Shown piece by piece: positions 1 to 5,057 of a stretch of DNA of 5,057 nt; the stretch's first letter is position 1; the number at the start of each line of letters is the position of its first letter. Position numbers and translations under genes: made by a program. The notes under the pieces are model-generated. The model had not been told where the DNA came from. It did not search any database and saw only the letters and a list, made by a program, of their open reading frames with translations. This stretch comes from DATJGF01 sp035495315 (lineage in GTDB: Bacteria; Verrucomicrobiota; Verrucomicrobiia; Limisphaerales; UBA8199), in contig DATJGF010000246.1 in NCBI GenBank assembly GCA_035495315.1, forward strand, positions 1 through 5,057. The letters run 5' to 3'.

Positions 1-2028
1 CAATTGAAGCTGTGCCGGATTGCCGGTTCCCTGGAAGACGCCCAGGGCTGTGTCGGGGGCGCTGCCTTGCGCGCTGATGAAGGCGATTCCTGGCGCGTTG
101 GTATATTTCTGCATAAAAAACCAGCGGCTGCTGGGCTGGAACGTGCTGCAGGCGGTGGGGTAAATATAATAGTTGGTGCCGGAGCCGCCCGATCCAGTGA
201 GCGTTGAGGCGATTCCCACGGAAAGACAAATCGGGCCGCAGGGAGGGGAGGCACCGCCGCCGGTGCCGGGACTGCCACACGGATTCGTGACAGTGAGGGT
301 GAAACCGGTCGGTAGCGCCTCAAAGGGGCCAAAGAGACGAGAGCCGATTTGACCGGGGACGGTGAACACGTTGGAATAAGAATTGGTAAAGGTCCAGTTG
401 TAGCCCAGGGGAGGGTCACCGGTGGCGGAAGCCGCATAGAAGAAACGGATACCATCCGGATCCAATGCAAAGCCAGTGTTAGTGCTTTGAATGACGGCCG
501 GCACACAAACGGTAGCCCTGATGCTCAAGTTGTAGCCGCCGGAGCCATCATATCCCCCTGTGAGGATTCGATAGGGTGTGCCTGCCGTGCATTGAAAGCT
601 AACGCTCGCCTGTGAAAAGCTCGGGCAAGCTGGACCAAAGCCCTGATTGCACGCTCCGCTCACAGGAATCAAAGAACCACATGCGCCCGTGTAAACCGCT
701 ACCGTGCTAGGAAAATCGCTGCCGCAGGTGCTGATGGTCGCTATCCCGGTGCGGGATGGTGTGAACGCAAACCAGACTCCCAGGTCTAACTTGGCTGCGC
801 AGCTTGGTTGAGGATCGGGATAGTAAAAGGCGCATGTTATGTTCTGCATGTAGGTTAAGCCCTCGGTCAACACAACGGGACTCGCGCAGGCATCGTTGCC
901 AGGGGGTAAATACACGACGATCTGCTGTGTGCAACTGTTCGTCCGACGACAACCATCCACGGCTTGATACGTGCGGTTAATTATGTAGCCACAAAAGCCG
1001 GCGTTGGTGGTGGTGGTGACCAGCATGACGTTCACAGTGCCGCAGGCGTTGGAAACGACGACTGAATTGGGATCAGGCGGCGGCACGTTGGTGAAGCCCG
1101 CCACGCTGAGATTGGTGGGGCAAAGAACGACCAGCGGAAGCGGATTAGTCAGCGCCAGGCTGTGAAGTTCGCCCGCCGCGATGGCCACGACGTTCGACAG
1201 GCCGAGCGGCACGTTGGTTTGCCCGGCATTATTGTAATTAGATCCCCAGGCAACGACCGTGCCGTTGTTCTTGAGAGCCAGGCTGTGAGCGTAGCCCGCG
1301 GCCACGGCCGTGACGCCGGACAAACCCGCTGGCACGTTCGTCTGGCCGAAAGAGTTGTTTCCCCACGCGACGACGGTAGCGTTACTCTTGAGCGCCAGGC
1401 TGTGGAAATCCCCCCCGGCAATGGCGGATACGCTCGACAAAGACGCCGGAACGTTCGTTTGCTGATAGGTGTTATTTCCCCACGCCACGATCGTGCCGTT
1501 GCTCTTGAGCGCCACGCTGTTGGACGCGCCCGCAACAACGGCGCGGAGGCCCGACAAACCCGCCGGGACGTCCGCCTGACCAAAATCGTTCCGGCCCCAC
1601 GCCACTACCGTGCCGTCACTCTTCAGCGCCAGGCTGTGGAAACGGCCCGCGGCAACGGCCACAGCGTTCGACAATGCAACCGGCACGTTCGTCTGGCCCG
1701 AGGAGTTGCTGCCCCACGCGACGACTGTGCCGTTGCTCTTGAGCGCCAGGCTGTGGAAGGCGCCCGCAGCTATGGCGCTGACGCTTGACAATCCGGACGG
1801 CACGTTCGTTTGACCGTTTCCGTTGTTTCCCCACGCGACAACGATGCCATTGCTCTGGAGCGCGAGGCAGTGAAAGCCCTCCCCGGCCGCAATGGCCATG
1901 ACATTCGACAAGCTGGACGGTGGGTTGAGCTGGCCGTACGTGTTATCGCCCCAACCAACCACAAATGATTGCGCTGAACAGCGAATTGCCGCGAGATAGG
2001 CAAACCAACACACCAAAAGAAATCGCAT
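1..2028 (-). CDS. Secreted RCC1-like beta-propeller protein with HYR-like and PPC-like domains (3' end off the left edge)
   Basis: The minus frame from ATG at 2028 has no stop down to base 1, giving 676 codons of a longer protein. Residues 1-21 form a signal peptide: R2, hydrophobic core FLLVCWFAYLAAI, likely cleavage after C-S-A. Residues 23-293 are seven RCC1-type repeats (VVAWG.N..GQTNVP..LS.V.A.AAG..HSLAL). Residues about 300-373 resemble an HYR/Ig-like module (CPTNLSV, VPPPDP, SNACGTV, RTYQAVDGC, SCTQQIVVY). Residues 378-505 begin with NDAC and contain VWFAFTP and a G-Y-N-L end, like PPC-type domains. The rest (about 509-676) is Gly/Thr-rich beta sequence I cannot assign firmly. Cysteines are dense after residue 300, which fits disulfides outside the cytoplasm. 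The ATG is chosen because the signal peptide starts there; a GTG 24 codons upstream is in frame but less likely, and no clear Shine-Dalgarno is visible. Function is unknown: such proteins are thought to bind partners at the surface or outside the cell. The domain calls are by eye; the RCC1 assignment is the surest. Confidence 0.9.
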   Translation of the reverse strand, partial: MRFLLVCWFAYLAAIRCSAQSFVVGWGDNTYGQLNPPSSLSNVMAIAAGEGFHCLALQSNGIVVAWGNNGNGQTNVPSGLSSVSAIAAGAFHSLALKSNGTVVAWGSNSSGQTNVPVALSNAVAVAAGRFHSLALKSDGTVVAWGRNDFGQADVPAGLSGLRAVVAGASNSVALKSNGTIVAWGNNTYQQTNVPASLSSVSAIAGGDFHSLALKSNATVVAWGNNSFGQTNVPAGLSGVTAVAAGYAHSLALKNNGTVVAWGSNYNNAGQTNVPLGLSNVVAIAAGELHSLALTNPLPLVVLCPTNLSVAGFTNVPPPDPNSVVVSNACGTVNVMLVTTTTNAGFCGYIINRTYQAVDGCRRTNSCTQQIVVYLPPGNDACASPVVLTEGLTYMQNITCAFYYPDPQPSCAAKLDLGVWFAFTPSRTGIATISTCGSDFPSTVAVYTGACGSLIPVSGACNQGFGPACPSFSQASVSFQCTAGTPYRILTGGYDGSGGYNLSIRATVCVPAVIQSTNTGFALDPDGIRFFYAASATGDPPLGYNWTFTNSYSNVFTVPGQIGSRLFGPFEALPTGFTLTVTNPCGSPGTGGGASPPCGPICLSVGIASTLTGSGGSGTNYYIYPTACSTFQPSSRWFFMQKYTNAPGIAFISAQGSAPDTALGVFQGTGNPAQLQL
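1150..1962 (-). repeat. Seven tandem RCC1-like coding repeats, about 117 bp each
   Basis: This array lies inside the secreted protein gene. Units on the plus coordinates are 1843-1962 (40 codons), 1726-1842, 1609-1725, 1492-1608, 1375-1491, 1258-1374 (39 codons each) and 1150-1257 (36 codons before the sequence leaves the pattern). Each has V-V-A-W-G near its start, Q-T-N-V-P in the middle and H-S-L-A-L near its end. Similarity is also strong at DNA level, for example around GAGCGCCAGGCTGTGGAA. Unit 4 is the most diverged (ASNSVAL instead of FHSLAL). Unit 5 has YQQ for the usual .GQ. Unit 7 carries two extra residues (NYNNAGQ). The repetition also produces long chance reading frames on both strands across this stretch. 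Confidence 0.93.
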
Positions 2029-2056
2029 CCCGCGACCGACGTTTGCTGAAGAAGAT

Positions 2057-2089
2057 TTTATAAAGCAAGGAAGAGGCGTTGTTTTGCAA
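2057..2089 (-). promoter_or_regulatory. Weak candidate promoter for the RCC1-like gene
   Basis: On the minus strand TTGCAA (2089-2084) is followed by an A/T-rich TTTATAAA block (2064-2057), about 30 bases before the ATG at 2028. The spacing is poor: 19 bases to TTTATA or 21 to TATAAA, against the usual 17 for a sigma70-like promoter. It is the only -10-like element close to the start. The gap 2029-2217 shows no other clear signal and no stem followed by a T-run after the cyclase stop, so read-through from the cyclase gene is also possible. Confidence 0.2.
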
Positions 2090-2217
2090 TGCAGAGTTGA
2101 CACTACAAGTGGCTGCCAAGGATTCGGGATTTTCTTACCAAGAGCAGATTAGGAATGCAAGCTTTTTCCGGGTCAAACGCTGAAACAGCCTTATACAGCG
2201 CAGTTTGTTTTTGGTCC

Positions 2218-4248
2218 TCATTTCTCGCGCAAATCCACTTCTCCAAGCCACTCCGCCACGGGAGGGCTTTTTATGAATTCTGGAATCAATTTCAAATAAA
2301 AATCGGAAGGGCCGTCGGTCGGAGCGTCGTCGGCGGCATACTCGGATTTTGGGCGCAGTTCCAACGTGTGCCGGAAGTATTCTTCGGCTTTGCGAAATTG
2401 CCGGGCCTTCCAACATTTGAGCGCTTCCTCAAAGGCCTTACGCCACACGGCGCTCTCGGCAGTGATGTCGGCGGGACCGAGAATTTCGTGGACCTGGTTG
2501 ATCTGGTCCAGGCCTTTGAAGCGGAAGTTTCCCACAAAACGGCTGACCAGGGCGCCATTTAGAGAGCTTTGGATTTCACGGGTGGCCAGGACATTGGTCA
2601 GGAGCTTCTTGTTGAGCCCCTCCAATCGCGAGGCCATATTGACGCTCTCGCCTATGGCAGCGTAATCGAAATGGGTAGTGCTGCCGATGTTACCGACGCA
2701 AGCAATGCCGGTGTGCAGGCCGATGCGGGTGCGAAGAGTGATGAATTCCTGGCCGGCGTTGAACTGGACGACCTTGCTGTTCAGCAACACCGCCGCCTCG
2801 CAGGCCAATCTCTGATGATCTGGTTGCTCCTGTGGGGCGTTCCAGATAGCGAAAATTGCATCGCCGATCAGGTTCATTACGGTGCCGCCTTTTTGGTGAA
2901 CGGCTTCAATCGCAACCTCGTAATAATCGTTAAGCGTTTTGACCAAATCGTTTGGCGGCAATATCTCGGAGGCTTTCGAGAAATTGGCAATGTCGCTGAA
3001 GAGGATGCTGACGGTTTTTGTCTGGGCGCCCGGTTTGAGCAGATCGGGTTCTTTCAGGATTTCTTTGACCTGGCGCGGGGACAAATAAAGCTCCAGCGAG
3101 CGCTCGAGCAGCCGCTTTTCCACATAGGAACGGATGGAATCGACCATATAAGCCCAACCGATAGCCATGGGCGCTTGGGCGGCGACAATAATGAGCCACG
3201 GAAACCAGATATTCAGGCCGGCGAATAAGGCGTAAGCTGCTGCAGTTACGGTGAGGGAGATGGCGATGGCGGTTACGGTGCCCCATATAGGGCGAAGCCG
3301 ACTCAGCCCATAGCCAAGGGCGGCACCTGCGATGACAATGATCAGCGCCTCGACAAGCGGTGGCAAGCGGCGCAGCCAGTCCTGCCGCTCAAGATTACTG
3401 AAGGTGAGGGCATGGATTTCGACGCCATGAAAGAACTCCTTCGTCCACCATGTCCATGGATAACGAAATTCTTCTTTCTCCTCTCCTACGTAACCAGCGA
3501 CATGGGTTTCTCCGACGAAAAAGATTTTGTTTGAAAACGAAGTTCCCTCAGGCAGCGAGTTGCTCAAGATAGATACGTAAGGGATTGTTTGAAACGGTCT
3601 TGGCGAATAATAGTTGAGCCATCGCTCCTCTGAACGTGTTTGCTTCGCTACTTCGGGGTTGGCCAGTACGGCGGCCTGCCAGCCCACACTGGGCTTCATC
3701 TCGATTCCAGTGTCAAGCTCACGGAACGAAAAATCGGGATCCGGGTGAATCGTTACCAGGCCCCACGCCGCAGCATCGTCGCGCAACGGGTCCTGTTGCG
3801 GGATTATGTCGCGATGTTTGACGCCGAACTGTTCGGTTTTGACGGATTGTGCTCCGATAATGACGTTGCTGCAGGCGCGCATTGCGTCCCTGAACTCAGT
3901 CGTCCCCTGAACGCCGGGCTCGATGAACAGAATGTCAAATACGATCAGCTTCGCACCTTTTGCGTTGAGCCGGTTGATGAGATCTCGATGGATGGAACGA
4001 TCGAAGGACGCCCTGCGTTGATTTAATGAAGTATAGGTCCCGTCGTCGATGGAAACGACCACCACGTTGGTGATCTGCTGGGTTGATCGCCACAAGAAGG
4101 GAAGATCATAGCTCCATTTGCAAAGTCCTCTCCCCACAGGCGAAAAGAGCAAACTAAGTCCGAGAATCGGCACCAGCACGGCGCCGAATCCACTGCCGAA
4201 CCAGGGCTGGTGCAGGCGGCTGGTGAGTTTTTTGATGAACGCGCGCAT
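2218..4248 (-). CDS. CHASE2-domain transmembrane adenylate/guanylate cyclase (class III)
   Basis: This complete 676-residue protein should make cAMP (or another cyclic nucleotide) from the triphosphate, under control of an external sensor. Residues about 20-38 are a first membrane helix. Residues about 42-290 are an extracytoplasmic CHASE2 domain (VVVVSIDD at 62-69, FDILF at 104-108). Residues about 298-370 hold three membrane helices. The class III catalytic domain spans about 411-592. Metal-binding aspartates are D419 (LFSDI) and D463 (LIGDAIFAIWNAP); D528 (HFDYAAIGESVN) matches the adenine-contacting Asp; N537 and R541 match the transition-state pair. The purine-selecting Lys expected four residues before D463 is N459, so substrate choice is uncertain. 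Residues about 598-655 form a helical, TPR-like tail (FEEALKCW, FRKAEEYF, PTDGPSDFYL) seen in related CHASE2 cyclases. The start is well fixed: an in-frame TAA lies at 4293-4291 and no other standard start codon follows it before this ATG. It stands 189 bp ahead of the secreted RCC1-like gene on the same strand. Family assignment is firm; ligand and product are not known. Confidence 0.97.
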   Translation of the reverse strand: MRAFIKKLTSRLHQPWFGSGFGAVLVPILGLSLLFSPVGRGLCKWSYDLPFLWRSTQQITNVVVVSIDDGTYTSLNQRRASFDRSIHRDLINRLNAKGAKLIVFDILFIEPGVQGTTEFRDAMRACSNVIIGAQSVKTEQFGVKHRDIIPQQDPLRDDAAAWGLVTIHPDPDFSFRELDTGIEMKPSVGWQAAVLANPEVAKQTRSEERWLNYYSPRPFQTIPYVSILSNSLPEGTSFSNKIFFVGETHVAGYVGEEKEEFRYPWTWWTKEFFHGVEIHALTFSNLERQDWLRRLPPLVEALIIVIAGAALGYGLSRLRPIWGTVTAIAISLTVTAAAYALFAGLNIWFPWLIIVAAQAPMAIGWAYMVDSIRSYVEKRLLERSLELYLSPRQVKEILKEPDLLKPGAQTKTVSILFSDIANFSKASEILPPNDLVKTLNDYYEVAIEAVHQKGGTVMNLIGDAIFAIWNAPQEQPDHQRLACEAAVLLNSKVVQFNAGQEFITLRTRIGLHTGIACVGNIGSTTHFDYAAIGESVNMASRLEGLNKKLLTNVLATREIQSSLNGALVSRFVGNFRFKGLDQINQVHEILGPADITAESAVWRKAFEEALKCWKARQFRKAEEYFRHTLELRPKSEYAADDAPTDGPSDFYLKLIPEFIKSPPVAEWLGEVDLREK

Positions 4249-4289
4249 CTTCCAAGCGCCAGGATTCTCAATTGCCGGGCTCGCACGGA

Positions 4290-4318
4290 ATTAGACCAGC
4301 TTTCCCGGCTCTCCACAA
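4290..4318 (-). promoter_or_regulatory. Candidate sigma70-like promoter of the cyclase gene
   Basis: On the minus strand TTGTGG (4318-4313) and TCTAAT (4295-4290) are separated by exactly 17 bases. The -10 matches TATAAT at five of six positions; the -35 matches only the TTG of TTGACA. Transcription would start near 4283, giving a leader of roughly 35 bases before the ATG at 4248. Spacing and position are good, but the weak -35 and the unknown promoter preferences of this phylum keep confidence low. Confidence 0.3.
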
Positions 4319-4532
4319 GTCAGCTTAAATGAGCAAGCGGACCGTTTAACTGGGAAAACCAGGATACAAGGATGATACAGTTTCCATACAAACCGATTCG
4401 ATCCATCCGTCGAAAACTCCGTGCCACTTGGGCTCCTCCATTCAGAGAATCCGCCCTCCTTAAATGTCTTGCTACGCCGACAGAAATGGAAGCGCGTTAG
4501 TACCGCATCTTTAACCGACGGTCATTCGTGAT

Positions 4533-4835
4533 ATGATCCGGCACGAAAACGACGTGACCAAGCATCGCATCAGGTGGTCGATAAAATTCCGGCGTCTGCT
4601 CGCTACCCCCCGTCCGTTTCTACTTGCCGCCCTGGTACGTGACTGGGAAAATCGCCTTCTGGCCAAAGAAACAAAGGTCCGCGCAACCGCCGAAGCCATT
4701 CTGGTCCAAGGGACGCGGCGTTCCTTCCCTTTGCTGAGACGATCCCTCGACAGTCGCAGAGAAAGCCTGCATCTGGAAGCGTTTAAAATCATCCAGCAGC
4801 GCCTAACATTTGCCGGATCCGGAGAGGCTCCGTAA
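4533..4835 (+). CDS. Small basic helical protein of unknown function (100 residues)
   Basis: I do not recognise this gene. The frame runs from ATG 4533 to TAA 4833-4835. The start is the only reasonable one, because an in-frame TAA lies at 4512-4514 and no ATG, GTG or TTG falls between. No clear Shine-Dalgarno precedes it. The product is Arg-rich, has no cysteine and no convincing membrane segment, and reads as a run of amphipathic helices: about residues 28-44 (PFLLAALVRDWENRLL), 46-59 (ETKVRATAEAILVQ), 63-72 and 75-92 (RRESLHLEAFKIIQQRL). The last two pairs look like HEAT-repeat style helices, but this is only a visual impression. Codon choice and composition look more protein-like than the overlapping minus frame (4511-4792), which is Arg/Ser-rich. 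It is divergent from the cyclase and followed after 30 bases by the hairpin repeats. It could be a genuine small gene, a remnant of a larger helical-repeat gene, or a chance frame. Confidence 0.45.
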   Translation: MIRHENDVTKHRIRWSIKFRRLLATPRPFLLAALVRDWENRLLAKETKVRATAEAILVQGTRRSFPLLRRSLDSRRESLHLEAFKIIQQRLTFAGSGEAP

Positions 4836-4865
4836 ACCGGTCGTCGATATCGCTTTTCATGGTCG

Positions 4866-4913
4866 GCAGATTTGAAAATCTGCGATACAGCAGGACGGGA
4901 GTCCTGCGCTACA
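4866..4913. repeat. Two tandem 24-bp palindromic (hairpin) units
   Basis: Unit 1 (4866-4889) and unit 2 (4890-4913) abut with no spacer. Both follow the frame GCAG-N10-CTGC-G-(A/C)-TACA. In unit 1 GCAGATTT pairs with AAATCTGC around GA (4866-4883). In unit 2 GCAGGAC pairs with GTCCTGC around GGGA (4890-4907). Six-base tails GATACA and GCTACA follow. The outer stem is constant while the inner stem differs but still pairs. I recall similar dispersed palindromes (reading TGTAGCGCAG... on the other strand) in Verrucomicrobiota genomes, comparable in style to REP elements; that recollection cannot be checked here. The pair lies just after the small plus-strand gene and could form RNA hairpins, but there is no T-run, so it is not a typical terminator. 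Confidence 0.75.
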
Positions 4914-5057
4914 ACTCGTTTCCAGAGAAAAGGTGGAATCTGCGCCGCCGTTGATGTGTTATTTCCGCAACTGCGTGGTTACGGCGAAAGGTTGGAACGC
5001 GCGCGGTAGAATTTCGCTGCGGAAAGGTGGGCGTTCGTATCGGCGAACGAAATGGCG
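4914..5057. other. Right-end stretch with no supportable gene
   Basis: No RNA gene or recognisable protein is visible here. It contains an 8-bp inverted repeat, TTTCCGCA (4962-4969) with TGCGGAAA (5018-5025), a hairpin CGTTCG-N6-CGAACG (5032-5049), and three copies of an AAAGGT(T)GG motif (4929-4936, 4987-4995, 5023-5030). A plus frame from ATG 4954 stays open to the window end, but its 34 codons are Arg-rich, match nothing I know and lack a well-placed ribosome binding site. Confidence 0.4.

Noticed and set aside
1162..1788. A 208-codon plus-strand frame, and shorter frames on both strands, across the RCC1 repeats
   Set aside because: They are mirror frames of the repeated, GC-rich coding units; the products are Arg-rich and repetitive, while the minus frame through 1-2028 gives a signal peptide and recognisable RCC1 units.
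2097..2102. A perfect TTGACA on the plus strand
   Set aside because: No good -10 element follows at 16-18 bases, and it points into the antisense side of the cyclase with no plus-strand gene behind it.
2155..2562. A 135-codon plus-strand frame overlapping the 3' end of the cyclase
   Set aside because: Mostly antisense to the cyclase tail and without family resemblance or a ribosome binding site.
2569..3228. A 219-codon plus-strand frame opposite the cyclase catalytic region
   Set aside because: It is antisense to highly conserved cyclase motifs and has no recognisable domain; the cyclase frame explains the sequence.
4511..4792. A 93-codon minus-strand frame opposite the small plus-strand gene
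   Set aside because: Arg/Ser-rich composition typical of a shadow frame; the plus frame looks more protein-like.
4866..4907. The hairpins as a rho-independent terminator for the small plus-strand gene
   Set aside because: Neither stem is followed by a T-run; the repeated 24-bp unit structure fits a palindromic repeat family better.
4866..4913. A short CRISPR-like repeat
   Set aside because: Only two units with no spacer between them and unequal interiors; no cas genes in the window.
4954..5057. A plus-strand frame from ATG 4954 that is open to the window end
   Set aside because: Only 34 complete codons, Arg-rich, and the nearest AGGTGG is 17 bases from the ATG; cannot be supported without sequence to the right.

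Overview
The window reads as chromosomal DNA from a Verrucomicrobiota bacterium, most likely of the Pedosphaera / subdivision 3 (Limisphaerales) type. Three things suggest this. A secreted RCC1-like protein is built from units of the form VVAWG.N..GQTNVP..LS.V.AIAAG..HSLALKS.GT, which I associate with that group. A CHASE2-type membrane cyclase lies next to it. A pair of short palindromic repeats of the GCAG...CTGCG.TACA kind lies to the right. No ribosomal or protein phylogeny could be run, so the placement is an inference.

Layout, left to right. Positions 1-2028 (minus strand) are the first 676 codons of a large exported protein whose 3' end lies beyond the left edge. It has a signal peptide, exactly seven short RCC1-like repeats (one predicted beta-propeller), then Cys-rich Ig/HYR-like and PPC-like beta domains. 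The frame is open all the way to base 1. Positions 2029-2217 are a 189-bp gap with only a weak promoter candidate and no convincing terminator. Positions 2218-4248 (minus strand) are a complete 676-codon class III nucleotide cyclase: TM helix, extracytoplasmic CHASE2 sensor, three TM helices, catalytic domain, short helical C-terminal extension. Positions 4249-4532 are a divergent intergenic region with a candidate cyclase promoter. Positions 4533-4835 (plus strand) are a plausible 100-residue helical protein of unknown function. Positions 4836-5057 hold two tandem 24-bp hairpin units and otherwise no supportable gene.

How the parts relate: the cyclase should sense something outside the cytoplasmic membrane through CHASE2 and make a cyclic nucleotide inside. 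The RCC1-like protein is exported and lies downstream on the same strand, but the 189-bp gap gives no firm evidence of an operon or shared function. The most interesting points are the Asn in place of the usual purine-selecting Lys in the cyclase, the compact seven-blade RCC1 array, and the two hairpin units whose stems differ by compensated changes. I found no RNA genes, CRISPR array, transposase or obvious new defence or biosynthetic system.
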